The notes beneath the pieces were generated by a model that was not told where the DNA came from, did no database searches, and saw only the letters and a program-made list of their open reading frames with translations. Below are positions 7,682-16,532 of a stretch of DNA of 64,000 bases, in pieces. A program made the position numbers and the translations under genes. The stretch is from CAVSRC01 sp963762605 (GTDB taxonomy: Bacteria; Pseudomonadota; Alphaproteobacteria; Rhizobiales; Kaistiaceae). Positions within the stretch are counted from its first letter, which is position 1, and each line of letters starts with the position of its first letter. The DNA is taken from assembly GCA_963762605.1 (NCBI GenBank), contig CAVXLJ010000011.1, positions 124,001 to 188,000 of the forward strand. The letters run 5' to 3'.

Positions 7682-8449
7682 ATGAGCCAGAATGTTCCCG
7701 ATAGTGATCTGGCGGTCGATGACTCGCTACCGCGTCCTAATCACCTAACGCGCACTCTTTGGCGCTACATGAGTTTGTCGCGGTTCTTGTGGATGCTTCA
7801 GAACAAGCAGCTTTGGCTTGCTCGCGCAGATACGCTCAACGACCCTTGGGAAATCGCACTTGCCGGTGACCAGCTTGAACAGGTCATCATGAGACACCCG
7901 ATACGTCCACTGGGATCGGGCCAGCCCAACGAGTCAGCCCTAGAGCGAGCACAGCGGATCAACAAGCATTGGCGCGAAACAACGTTCATAAGCTGCTGGT
8001 CCAGCGCAGACCACGAATCGCATGCGCTGTGGCGTCTTTTCTGCGGCCCGAATGAGGGCGTCGCAGTCTCGACACCGATGCGCTGGCTCCGCAATGCCTT
8101 AGGAAATGTCCATCTCTACGTCGTCACGTATTGTGAGCCCGGTAGTGTGGTTAGAACGCCCGAGCTGCTAGAATTGGCGACAAAGAAGCGCCTCATGTTC
8201 GACTACGAGCGCGAAGTGCGCGCCATTGCCACAGAGGACACAGACGACCCTAAGCTAATCAGAGGCGGCCTAGGATATCAGTATCCAATCGAGCCCGAAG
8301 AAATCATCGCATCAATCGCCGTCCACCCCGAGGCTGGTCCCGATCTCATGGAAATGGTCGCGCGTGCTGTTACTGACTATGCCCCCAAGCTGACAGGTAA
8401 GGTTGCGTGGTCCTCAATGCGGGAACCCCCGCCATTAGCCGGCAAATAG
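7682..8449 (+). CDS. DUF2971 family protein, probably acquired
   Basis: 255 residues. Features of DUF2971: N-terminal LWRYMSLSRFLWMLQNKQLWLARADTLNDPWE, central FISCWSSADHESHALWRLF (~102-120), and EGVAVSTPMRWLRNAL. The start ATG 7682 has a near-complete anti-SD match, AAGGAGGTGA (7670-7679), so the longer upstream GTG frame is rejected. Base composition is visibly lower in GC than all neighbours and uses codons such as CTA, TTA and AGA that are rare nearby, which suggests transfer. It sits alone between the MarR-GNAT gene and tRNA-Ser. Biochemical function is unknown. Confidence 0.85.
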   Translation: MSQNVPDSDLAVDDSLPRPNHLTRTLWRYMSLSRFLWMLQNKQLWLARADTLNDPWEIALAGDQLEQVIMRHPIRPLGSGQPNESALERAQRINKHWRETTFISCWSSADHESHALWRLFCGPNEGVAVSTPMRWLRNALGNVHLYVVTYCEPGSVVRTPELLELATKKRLMFDYEREVRAIATEDTDDPKLIRGGLGYQYPIEPEEIIASIAVHPEAGPDLMEMVARAVTDYAPKLTGKVAWSSMREPPPLAGK

Positions 8450-8540
8450 CGGAAATTGTTGTTTGCTAGGACTTATGATAGGACGCACAGGTTCAACGTG
8501 ACAAAATCGCTTTGAATATCAGCGTGATACTAGAAATCAC

Positions 8541-8630
8541 TGGCGGACGGGGTGGGATTCGAACCCACGGTACCCTCGCAGGTACGCCGGTTTTCAAGAC
8601 CGGTGCCTTCGACCGCTCGGCCACCCGTCC
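8541..8630 (-). tRNA. tRNA-Ser(UGA)
   Basis: 90 bases on the reverse strand with encoded CCA. Acceptor GGACGGG/CCCGTCC, D-arm, anticodon loop CTTGAAA (anticodon TGA), a long variable arm (GTACCTGCGAGGGTAC) diagnostic of a class II tRNA, and T-arm GTGGG TTCGAAT CCCAC. All arms pair cleanly. Confidence 0.97.
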
Positions 8631-8758
8631 GTGCCGTGATGCGACTTATTAGGCTGCTCGTTCACCAAGGAAAAGCAGCAATCCGCTGAAAAACGCCCCC
8701 ACTTGGCGCCTCGTGCTTGCAAAATGCCTCACGATTTGGTCATCTGTGGCCGCTTGTT

Positions 8759-8773
8759 TTAACGCCTCGTTAA
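8759..8773. promoter_or_regulatory. TTAA-N7-TTAA box (CtrA-type) upstream of rlpA
   Basis: TTAACGCCTCGTTAA matches the alphaproteobacterial CtrA consensus TTAA-N7-TTAA exactly and is also an inverted repeat. It lies 126 bp before the rlpA start in a 269-bp intergenic region otherwise empty of genes. Confidence 0.55.
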
Positions 8774-8899
8774 GACTTGCTGCGCCCTCATGGGGTGTGG
8801 CAGTGGGGATTCGGCGGATCGAGGGGCGCGGGTGCATTTCCCGGGCGGAATTAGATTGCAGGATGGCGCGGCCGTGTGCCGCGTTGCGGGGGCGAAGCC

Positions 8900-10069
8900 A
8901 TGAGGGGCGCGGCGGTTCTGCGCGCAATTGCGCTCGCCGGTGTCGCCGGTCTTCTGGCCTCCTGCAGTAGTTATGTTTCCTCGCCGCTCACCGCCACCAA
9001 GGAATTCTTCAGCCCGCAAAAATACGGCGCGGCCAGCCCCAAGGTCGTGGAAGCCAATTGGAACGTCCCAAAGGGGGGCGGGCACTACACGGTTGGCCAG
9101 CCCTATCGCGTTGCCGGCAGGACCTATGTCCCGCGCGACAATCCCCGCTACAGCAAGGTCGGCCTTGCATCCTGGTACGGCGCTGCCTTCCACGGCCGGC
9201 TGACCGCCAATGGCGAGGTCTATGATGTCAACGGGCTGACCGCTGCCCATCCGACGCTGCCGCTGCCCAGCTACGTCCGCGTGACCGACCTGGAGAACGG
9301 ACGCTCGCTGGTCGTGCGCGTCAACGATCGTGGGCCGTTCGCCCATGACCGGCTGATCGACGTGTCCTCCCGCGTTGCGGACATACTCGGCTTCAAGCGT
9401 CAGGGCACGGCCAAGGTTCGGGTCGACTATGTCGGGCCGGCACGCATGGACGGCCGCGACGAGAACATGCTGCTTGCTTCTTATCGCGGGCCGGGCGCGA
9501 CACGGTGGCAGGGCACGAGCTTCGCCGACAATCGCGCGGCGGATGCCGGCATGGCGGTGGCATCGGCGGCGCCTGAGCCGCAGCTCAGGCCGGCGACATT
9601 TGCCGAAAGCGATCCGCTGTTGCTGACGCCGGTCGTGACGACCACGACCGCTTATGCGGCGCAGACCGACAATCTCGGGGCATTGATCCTGCGCAGCGGG
9701 CTGACGCGCTCCTATGCCGAAAGGCCGGCGCCGACGCCCGCCCTGGCTGCCGCCACGGAACTCTCCAGCCACGACCTGACCACGGCGCTGACCGCCGCCG
9801 CAGCGCGCAAGGCCCACGATATGGCCGTGGCCGGGACCACGAGCCCGCCGCTCACCATCCAGCTCGGCTCGTTCTCGACAACGGAAAATGCTGAAAGGGT
9901 CGCCGCGTTGTTTGGTCGTTTCGGCCAAACCGAGATGCAGACGCGCGATTTGGGCGGACGCACGCTTCAGGTCGTCTTCGTCACCACCGACGGCACCGTG
10001 GCGCCTGGTGCAGTGATCGACGCCGCCGAGGCCAACGGGCTTCACGGCGCCTTCGTCGTCGCCCGCTGA
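8900..10069 (+). CDS. rlpA: RlpA-like septal lipoprotein with SPOR domain
   Basis: 389 residues. Residues 1-20 are a lipoprotein signal ending LLAS-C (lipobox), so the protein should be anchored to a membrane, usually the outer one. A double-psi beta-barrel (~95-185) contains GLASWYGAAFHGRLTANGE and VRVNDRGPFAHDRLIDVS, with catalytic-type Asp and His of RlpA lytic transglycosylases. A variable linker follows, then a C-terminal SPOR domain (~310-389, ending HGAFVVAR) that binds denuded glycan at the division septum. ATG 8900 is preferred over an upstream GTG because it begins the signal peptide. Followed by a D,D-carboxypeptidase, another peptidoglycan enzyme. A CtrA-type box upstream would fit cell-cycle control. 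Confidence 0.93.
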   Translation: MRGAAVLRAIALAGVAGLLASCSSYVSSPLTATKEFFSPQKYGAASPKVVEANWNVPKGGGHYTVGQPYRVAGRTYVPRDNPRYSKVGLASWYGAAFHGRLTANGEVYDVNGLTAAHPTLPLPSYVRVTDLENGRSLVVRVNDRGPFAHDRLIDVSSRVADILGFKRQGTAKVRVDYVGPARMDGRDENMLLASYRGPGATRWQGTSFADNRAADAGMAVASAAPEPQLRPATFAESDPLLLTPVVTTTTAYAAQTDNLGALILRSGLTRSYAERPAPTPALAAATELSSHDLTTALTAAAARKAHDMAVAGTTSPPLTIQLGSFSTTENAERVAALFGRFGQTEMQTRDLGGRTLQVVFVTTDGTVAPGAVIDAAEANGLHGAFVVAR

Positions 10070-10176
10070 AGCAGGCGGTACCTTTCCATCCGGTTTGCCG
10101 CCTAATTGCTGGCGCAATTGATTTGCTTGAGTGTCCCTTGCTATTCACGGCAGGGGCAGAAAGCGGAACGCCGATC

Positions 10177-11380
10177 ATGCAGCGGCCAAACGCCGGGTCA
10201 ACGAATCCCCCAGAGTGTCGCCATTCAACGTGGTGGCAGAGCCTGGCGATGGCCGTTGCTGCCGTTCTGCTGTTCGCGCCCGGCCATGCAATTCGCCCAG
10301 ACCTTCGAGACGCGCGCCCAGCATGCGCTGCTGATGGACGCCGAGACCGAGACCATCCTGTTCCAGAAGGCGGCGGAGGAGCGCATGCCGCCGGCGAGCA
10401 TGGCCAAGCTGATGACCGTGGCGGTGGTCTTCGATGCCATCAAGGCCGGCAAGCTCAGCCTCGATACGGAATTTCAGGTGTCCGAGAATGCCTGGCACAA
10501 AGGCGGCGCCAAATCCGGCGGCTCGACCATGTTCGCCAAGCTCGGCTCGACCATTCCGGTCGCTGACCTCCTGCGCGGCATCATCATCCAGTCGGCCAAT
10601 GACGGCTGCATCACGATCGCCGAGGGCATGGCCGGCACCGAGGCGGCTTTCGCGAACCTCATGAACGCCGAAGCGCGCAAGCTCGGCCTCACCAATTCGC
10701 ATTTCACCAACGCCACCGGTCTGCCCGACCCGGACGAATATGTGACCGCGCTCGATCTCGCCAAGCTGGCACGCCACATCATCTACGACGACGCTGAGTT
10801 CTATCCGATCTTCGCCGAGAAAGAATTCACCTGGAACAAGATCCGCCAGCACAACCGCAATCCGTTGCTCGACATGAACATCGGCGCGGATGGTCTCAAG
10901 ACCGGTTTCACCGATGCGTCCGGCTACGGCCTGGTCGCTTCCGCGGTGCGCGACGGCCAGCGGCTGATCATGGTGATCAACGGCACCAAGAGCGAGAAGG
11001 AACGCGCCGAGGAGGCGCGCAAGCTGATGGACTGGGGGCTGCGCGGCTTCGAGAAGGTCGAGCTGTTCCGCCAGGGCGAGGAGATTGGCCGTGCCGCCGT
11101 CTTCGGCGGCGACCGGGGCAGCGTCGGCCTTGTCGGCAAGGGCAGCATTGCCGCCTTCCTGCCGCGCGGCTCACGCGACTTGATCAAGGGCCGAGTCGTC
11201 TACAAAGGGCCGGTGCCGGCGCCGATCGAGGCCGGCCAGGAGATCGGCAAGCTGCAGATCACGCTCGGTACCGACGTTCTGCGCGAGGCGCCGGTCTACG
11301 CCAATGAAGACGTCGGGCGCGGTTCCATCCCCGAGCGTGCGATGGATGGGCTGAAGGAGCTGCTGCTCGGCTGGCTGTAG
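10177..11380 (+). CDS. D-alanyl-D-alanine carboxypeptidase (PBP5/6 class), frame broken at the signal peptide
   Basis: Serine carboxypeptidase that trims the stem pentapeptide in the periplasm. Catalytic motifs: SMAK (SxxK), SAND (SxN) and KTG in ADGLKTGFTDASGYGLV; a C-terminal beta domain (PBP5_C) ends in an amphipathic stretch. The mature part is in one frame (TFETRAQHALLMDAETE onward), but the hydrophobic signal sequence WWQSLAMAVAAVLLFAP lies in another frame starting at ATG 10177. Removing one C from the CCC run at 10279-10281 joins them into a ~400-residue protein. As written, only a frame without export signal covers the catalytic domain. Probably an assembly insertion or a recent mutation. 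Next gene tmk follows after 27 bases. Confidence 0.85.
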
Positions 11381-11407
11381 GCGGGCTCCTCCTGTATCAC
11401 AGCAATC

Positions 11408-12061
11408 ATGGCCGGCAGGTTCATCACGTTCGAAGGCGGCGAGGGGGCCGGCAAATCCACTCAGATTCGGCTGCTCGCCGAGCGGCTGAAGGCTTTCGGC
11501 GTGACCTCAGTGGTGACCCGCGAACCGGGCGGCACGCCGACGGCTGAGGCGATCCGCAAGCTGCTGCTTTCCGGCCTTGCCGAACAGCTCGGCGTCGACG
11601 GCGAGGCGGTGCTGTTCGCCGCCGCCCGTGCCGACCATGTCGAGCACGTCATTCGCCCGGCGCTCGCCGCCGGCCGATGGGTGCTCTCCGACCGCTTCTT
11701 CAATTCGACCCACGTCTATCAGGCGACCGCCGATCCCGCTTTCCTCAGCGCCCTCGATCGTGTTGCGGTCGGCAATACGCGACCCAATCTGACCATCATC
11801 CTCGACATTTCGGCCGAGGACGGCATTGCCCGTGCCGCCGCCCGCATGGCCGCCGCCGGCACCGAGCCCGACCGCTTCGAGCGCGACGACATCGCGCTTC
11901 ACGAAGAACGGCGGCAGGCATTCCTGGAGATCGCCGCCGCCGAGCCGGAGCGTTGCGTCGTGATCGACGCCACCAGACCGGAGGCCGTGGTCGCGCGCGC
12001 GGTCTGGCAGGCCGTTGATAGCCGCCTCATTCGTCCGTCGCCGGTGCGTGGGCAAGTCTGA
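11408..12061 (+). CDS. tmk: Thymidylate kinase
   Basis: 217 residues. Phosphorylates dTMP to dTDP with ATP. P-loop FEGGEGAGKST (~8-18), DR-motif LSDRFFNSTHVYQ (~94-106), and TREPGGTPTAEAIR, the dTMP-binding segment after strand 2. Length is normal for the family. Its stop overlaps the holB start (TGATG), an arrangement typical of alphaproteobacteria, so the two are translationally coupled. Confidence 0.97.
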   Translation: MAGRFITFEGGEGAGKSTQIRLLAERLKAFGVTSVVTREPGGTPTAEAIRKLLLSGLAEQLGVDGEAVLFAAARADHVEHVIRPALAAGRWVLSDRFFNSTHVYQATADPAFLSALDRVAVGNTRPNLTIILDISAEDGIARAAARMAAAGTEPDRFERDDIALHEERRQAFLEIAAAEPERCVVIDATRPEAVVARAVWQAVDSRLIRPSPVRGQV

Positions 12062-13152
12062 TGGCCGCCGCCGCCACGCAGGAAGTGCTGCGCTTCGATG
12101 TGGTCGAGGGCTGGCCGGCACCCGAGGAGCGGAGCGAATGGTACGGCGATCCGGCCACCGAGCGCACGCTGCTCGACGCCTATCGTAGCGGGCATATGCA
12201 CCACGCCTGGCTGATTGGCGGCCCCAAGGGCATCGGCAAGGCGACGCTGGCTTACCGCTTCGCCCGTTTCCTGCTCGCCCATCCCGATCCGGCGTCGCCG
12301 GTGGTGGAAATGGCTACGGACCTGTCGATTCTGGCCGGCCACCCTGCTTTCCGCAAGGTGATGGGCCGCGCGCACCCGAACCTGCTGGTGCTGGAAAGGC
12401 CTTTCGACGAACGCAACCACCGCTACAAGAGCGCGCTCACGGTCGAGGAAATCCGCCGCACTGTCGCTTTCTATGGCAACACCGGCGGCGAGGCCGGTTG
12501 GCGCATCGCCATCGTCAATTCGGCAGACGACATGAACGCCAGTGCGGCCAATGCACTGCTCAAGGTCCTCGAGGAACCGCCGGCCCGCGCCCTGTTCCTC
12601 ATCGTCAGCCACGCGCCGGGGAGGGCGCTGCCTACCATTCGTTCGCGCTGCCGCCGGCTCGATGTTGCCGAACTGTCGGCGGACAGGATCGTCGCGGCAC
12701 TAGAGGCGGGAGGCGCGAAAGCCAGCCGCGCCGATCTCGAGCTCGCAGCACGCCTTGCCGAAGGCAGCCTCAGACGGGCAATCCTGCTCGCCGAACATGG
12801 CGGTATCGCCAGCTATCGGGCGCTTGCCACGCTTCTCTCCCGCCTGCCGGAGATAGACATCGCCGCCGCCCATGATTTCGCCGACAGCGTCACTGGCCGC
12901 AGCAACGATGACGGCTGGGACGGCTTCCGCGACCTCGTGGCTGCCTGGCTGAACCGCCGCGTGCGGGGCGCAAACGAGCCGGAAACCGGTATACCGTTGA
13001 GCGCCGCGACCGCCGCCGCGCCGCTTGAAAGGTGGGCCGAGGTATGGGAAAACCTGCGCACTTCGGCGGCGCTGACCGACGAATACAACCTCGACCGCAA
13101 GCGAACCGTCCTGACGATCCTGATGAGCCTCGCCCGCGCGACCCGAATGTGA
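12061..13152 (+). CDS. holB: DNA polymerase III delta' subunit
   Basis: 363 residues. Clamp-loader subunit of the replicative polymerase. AAA+ core with HHAWLIGGPKGIGKATLAYRFA (Walker A variant GGPKGIGKAT, ~57-66), NALLKVLEEPP and the arginine-finger region TIRSRCRRL (~196-204), the SRC motif. The insert between Walker A and the conserved VEEIRR segment is typical of alphaproteobacterial delta'. Follows tmk with one-base overlap; metG starts 84 bases later. Confidence 0.95.
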   Translation: MAAAATQEVLRFDVVEGWPAPEERSEWYGDPATERTLLDAYRSGHMHHAWLIGGPKGIGKATLAYRFARFLLAHPDPASPVVEMATDLSILAGHPAFRKVMGRAHPNLLVLERPFDERNHRYKSALTVEEIRRTVAFYGNTGGEAGWRIAIVNSADDMNASAANALLKVLEEPPARALFLIVSHAPGRALPTIRSRCRRLDVAELSADRIVAALEAGGAKASRADLELAARLAEGSLRRAILLAEHGGIASYRALATLLSRLPEIDIAAAHDFADSVTGRSNDDGWDGFRDLVAAWLNRRVRGANEPETGIPLSAATAAAPLERWAEVWENLRTSAALTDEYNLDRKRTVLTILMSLARATRM

Positions 13153-13236
13153 CGCTTCGAAACGGCCCGTAACCCTTTGCGGCGCCGACGGCTTTCCCTA
13201 TCTTCCCGCGCGCAATCCCAACAAGGCGAGACGGCG

Positions 13237-14790
13237 ATGCAAGCGCCAAAATTCTACATCACGACACCGATCTTCTATCCAAATGGCGTGCCCCATATCG
13301 GCCACGCCTACACCGCGATCGCGACCGACGTGCTGGCGCGCTTCCAGCGGCTCGACGGCAAGGACGTCTTCTTCCTGACCGGCACAGACGAGCACGGCCA
13401 GAAGATGCAGCAGACCGCCGAGAAGGAGGGGATCACACCGATCGAGCTGGCGGACCGGAACTCGGCCGTCTTCCGCCGCATGGTGGAGACGCTCGGCTGC
13501 TCCAACGACGATTTCATCCGCACGACCGAGCAACGCCACAGGATCTCCGTGCAGGAGTTGTGGCGGCGGATGGACGCCAACGGCGATATCTATCTCGGCA
13601 AGTATGGCGGCTGGTACTCGGTACGCCAGGAAGCCTATTTCGACGAGAGCGAGACGGCGCTCGGCGAGGACGGCGTGCGCCGCGAGCCGCTCGGTTCGCC
13701 GGTCGAATGGGTCGAGGAGGAGAGCTATTATTTCCGCCTCTCCGCCTATCAGGACCGGCTGCTGGCCCATTACGAGGCGCATCCCGACTTCGTCGGCCCA
13801 GACGAGCGCCGCAACGAGGTGGCGAGCTTCGTCAAGGGTGGCCTCAAGGACCTGTCGGTCTCGCGCACGACCTTCGACTGGGGCGTTCCGGTTCCCGGCC
13901 ACGACAAGCACGTCATGTATGTCTGGGTCGATGCGCTGACCAACTACATCACCGCTGCCGGCTTCCCCGACGAGACGGCGCCGCGCTGGAGCTACTGGCC
14001 GGCCACCCACATCATCGGCAAGGACATCGTCCGCTTCCACGCGGTCTACTGGCCCGCCTTCCTGATGAGCGCCGGTCTGGAGTTGCCGAAGCGCGTCTAT
14101 GCCCACGGCTTCCTGTTCAACCGCGGCGAGAAGATGTCGAAATCGGTCGGCAACGTCGTCGATCCATTCGCCCTGATCGAGGCCTTTGGCCGCGACCAGA
14201 TGCGCTATTTCTTCCTGCGCGAGGTGCCCTTCGGCCAGGACGGCAGCTACAGCCACGAGGCGATCGTCAACCGCATCAATGCGGACCTGGCCAACGATCT
14301 CGGCAATCTGGCGCAGCGATCGCTGTCGATGATCGCCAAGAACTGCGGCGGCGTGCTGCCGCAGGCGGCGAAGCTGACGGCCGATGACGAGGATATCCTC
14401 GCCCGCACCGACGCGCTGCTTGGGGTTTGCCGCGAGGCCATGAAGACCCAGCAGATCCATCAGGCGCTGAACGCGGTATGGGCGGTGGTCGCCGAGGCCA
14501 ACCGTTATTTCGCCGCCGCCGCGCCCTGGGCGCTGCGCAAGACCGATCCGGCGCGCATGGAGGCGGTGCTTTACGTCACCGCAGAAGTGATCCGTCAGGT
14601 GGCGATTCTCGCCCAGCCGGCCATGCCGGAAGCGGGCGGCAAATTGCTCGACCTGCTGGCGGTTCCGCCCGAGGCGCGCGATTTCGTCGCGCTTGGTCCC
14701 AGAGGTCGGCTTGCCGCCGGCGTCACCCTGCCGCCGCCACAAGGCGTCTTCCCGCGCTATGTTGAGGGCGATGAGAAACAAGCCGGCTGA
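13237..14790 (+). CDS. metG: Methionyl-tRNA synthetase
   Basis: 517 residues, class I synthetase. HIGH-type motif PHIGHAYTAIATD (~19-31), KMSKS loop GEKMSKSVGN (~303), and anticodon-domain Trp/Arg region (ALNAVWAVVAEANRYFAAAAPWAL). No four-cysteine zinc knuckle cluster and no C-terminal tRNA-binding extension, the short bacterial type. ATG 13237 has AAGGCGAG upstream and begins the conserved strand KFYITTPIFYPN; a longer frame to 13177 is not supported. Confidence 0.97.
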   Translation: MQAPKFYITTPIFYPNGVPHIGHAYTAIATDVLARFQRLDGKDVFFLTGTDEHGQKMQQTAEKEGITPIELADRNSAVFRRMVETLGCSNDDFIRTTEQRHRISVQELWRRMDANGDIYLGKYGGWYSVRQEAYFDESETALGEDGVRREPLGSPVEWVEEESYYFRLSAYQDRLLAHYEAHPDFVGPDERRNEVASFVKGGLKDLSVSRTTFDWGVPVPGHDKHVMYVWVDALTNYITAAGFPDETAPRWSYWPATHIIGKDIVRFHAVYWPAFLMSAGLELPKRVYAHGFLFNRGEKMSKSVGNVVDPFALIEAFGRDQMRYFFLREVPFGQDGSYSHEAIVNRINADLANDLGNLAQRSLSMIAKNCGGVLPQAAKLTADDEDILARTDALLGVCREAMKTQQIHQALNAVWAVVAEANRYFAAAAPWALRKTDPARMEAVLYVTAEVIRQVAILAQPAMPEAGGKLLDLLAVPPEARDFVALGPRGRLAAGVTLPPPQGVFPRYVEGDEKQAG

Positions 14791-14811
14791 GGAAAGCCGG
14801 GAAGCGAAGCG

Positions 14812-15753
14812 ATGGCAAACGACCACAGCCATAGCCACGTCGGCGACCACAGCCACGGCGACAATGAGCGCCGCCTTTTTTGGGCGGCGCTGATCACCGT
14901 CAGCTTCATGGTGGTCGAGGCGGCCGGCGGCCTCTTCGCCGGCTCGCTGGCGCTTCTGGCCGATGCCGGCCACATGCTCACCGATTTCGTCGGGCTGTTC
15001 CTCGCCTGGCTGGCTTTCCGCTTCTCGCGCTGGCCGGCGGATGGCAGGCGCACCTACGGTTTCGAGCGGCTGCAGGTGCTGGTCGCCTTCGGCAACGGGC
15101 TGGTGCTGTTCATCATCGCCGGCGGCATCGTCATCGAGGCAGTGCGCCGGCTGGCGACGCCCGAGCCGGTGCTGGGTGGCATCATGCTCGTGATCGCGGC
15201 CGTCGGCCTCCTGGTCAATGTCGGCATGTTCCTGCTGCTCCACGGCGGCAACCGCGAGAACCTCAACATGCGGGGCGCGCTCGTCCATGTGATGGGCGAC
15301 CTGCTCGGTTCGGCCGGCGCCATGGTCGCCGCAGCGATCATCATGACCACCGGTTGGACGCCGGCCGACCCGCTGATCTCGGTGCTGGTCGCCGTGATCA
15401 TCCTGAGGAGCGCCTGGCACGTGGTGCGCGATTCCGCCCACATCCTGCTGGAAGGCGCGCCGTCCGGGCTGTCGGTCGCAGAGGTGCAGGATGACCTGCA
15501 GGCGGCGATCGCGGACGTCGAGGACGTCCATCACGTTCACGCCTGGTCGATCACCCAGGAGCGCCCGATGGTGACGCTGCATGCCCGCATCTGCGAGACC
15601 GCCGACGTTGATCGCACGGTGGTTGCCATCAAGAGTCGCCTGAAGTCCCGCTTCGGCATCGACCACGCCACAATTGAGATCGAGCGCGGCGACTGTTCGG
15701 ACCGTCACGTTTCGCCCATGCCTGAGACCCACCATCACGCCCATAGCCACTGA
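14812..15753 (+). CDS. Cation diffusion facilitator (Zn/Co/Ni exporter)
   Basis: 313 residues. Proton-coupled divalent metal efflux across the inner membrane. Both ends are His-rich (HSHSHVGDHSHG at the N-terminus, HHHAHSH at the C-terminus). Six membrane segments; metal site A residues in ADAGHMLTDFVGL (HxxxD, ~48) and HVMGDLLGS (HxxxD, ~162). The cytoplasmic C-terminal domain (~215-290) contains DVHHVHAWSIT, part of the dimer-interface metal site. Closest by eye to ZitB/CzcD/DmeF types; the metal is not determined. It sits 21 bases after metG and overlaps tatD by one base, so is probably co-transcribed with housekeeping genes. Confidence 0.93.
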   Translation: MANDHSHSHVGDHSHGDNERRLFWAALITVSFMVVEAAGGLFAGSLALLADAGHMLTDFVGLFLAWLAFRFSRWPADGRRTYGFERLQVLVAFGNGLVLFIIAGGIVIEAVRRLATPEPVLGGIMLVIAAVGLLVNVGMFLLLHGGNRENLNMRGALVHVMGDLLGSAGAMVAAAIIMTTGWTPADPLISVLVAVIILRSAWHVVRDSAHILLEGAPSGLSVAEVQDDLQAAIADVEDVHHVHAWSITQERPMVTLHARICETADVDRTVVAIKSRLKSRFGIDHATIEIERGDCSDRHVSPMPETHHHAHSH

Positions 15754-16532
15754 TGCTCGTCGACAGCCACTGCCACCTCGATTTCCCCGATTTCGATGAA
15801 GACCGGGACGCGGTCGTCGAGCGCGCCCACGCGGCCGGCGTCGACACCATGGTCACCATCTCGACGCGGGTGGCAGAATTCGCCGGCCTCAAGGCGATCG
15901 CCGAGCGCTACGAACGCATCTACTGCTCGATCGGCACCCATCCGCACAACGCCCATGAAGAGCTGGACGTGACCGCCGAGGACCTGGTGCGTATCGCCGA
16001 GGATCCGGCGGTGGTCGCCATCGGCGAGGCCGGGCTCGACTACCACTACGACAGTTCGCCGCGCGAGGCGCAGCGCGAGGGCTTTCTCCGCCATATCGCG
16101 GCGGCGCGCATGACCCAGCTGCCGCTGGTCATCCATGCCCGCGAGGCCGACGCCGACGTGGCGGAAATCCTTAGCGACGAGATGGGGAAGGGGGCCTTCC
16201 CCGCCATTCTCCACTGCTTCTCATCCGGCCGCGACCTCGCCATGACCGGCGTCGAACTCGGCCTCCATGTCTCCTTCTCCGGCATCCTCACCTTCAAGAA
16301 ATCCGAGGAATTGCGCGCGATTGCCGCCGACATTCCCCTCGACCGGCTGCTGGTCGAGACCGACGCGCCCTATCTCGCCCCGCCGCCGCACCGCGGCAGA
16401 CGTAACGAACCATCTTATGTTGTTGAAACTGCTCATGTTTTGGCCGCGGCCAAAGGTATCAGCTATGCCGCTTTGGCGGCCGCGACCAGCGACAATTTCT
16501 TCAAGCTTTTCAACAAGGTACCGCGTCCGTGA
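15753..16532 (+). CDS. TatD-family metal-dependent hydrolase (YcfH type)
   Basis: 259 residues. TIM-barrel DNase/hydrolase family. Metal ligands visible: DSHCHLD (H6, H8), GEAGLDYHYD (Glu ~91), VIHAREAD (His ~127), ILHCFSSG (His ~152) and ETDAPYLAPPPHRG (Asp ~202). Common alphaproteobacterial order metG-(x)-tatD-MBL hydrolase. Its start overlaps the stop of the transporter and its end overlaps the following GTG start. Confidence 0.95.
   Translation: MLVDSHCHLDFPDFDEDRDAVVERAHAAGVDTMVTISTRVAEFAGLKAIAERYERIYCSIGTHPHNAHEELDVTAEDLVRIAEDPAVVAIGEAGLDYHYDSSPREAQREGFLRHIAAARMTQLPLVIHAREADADVAEILSDEMGKGAFPAILHCFSSGRDLAMTGVELGLHVSFSGILTFKKSEELRAIAADIPLDRLLVETDAPYLAPPPHRGRRNEPSYVVETAHVLAAAKGISYAALAAATSDNFFKLFNKVPRP

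Noticed and set aside
7550..8640. Attachment-site duplication of the tRNA-Ser end beside the DUF2971 gene
   Set aside because: I searched 7550-7681 and 8450-8540 for the tRNA 3' sequence and found no direct repeat, and there is no integrase.
13198..15750. Very long reverse-strand open frame (850 codons) opposite metG and the CDF gene
   Set aside because: Antisense to two well-conserved genes; a frame made open by GC-rich third positions, His/Arg/Asp-rich and without any motif.
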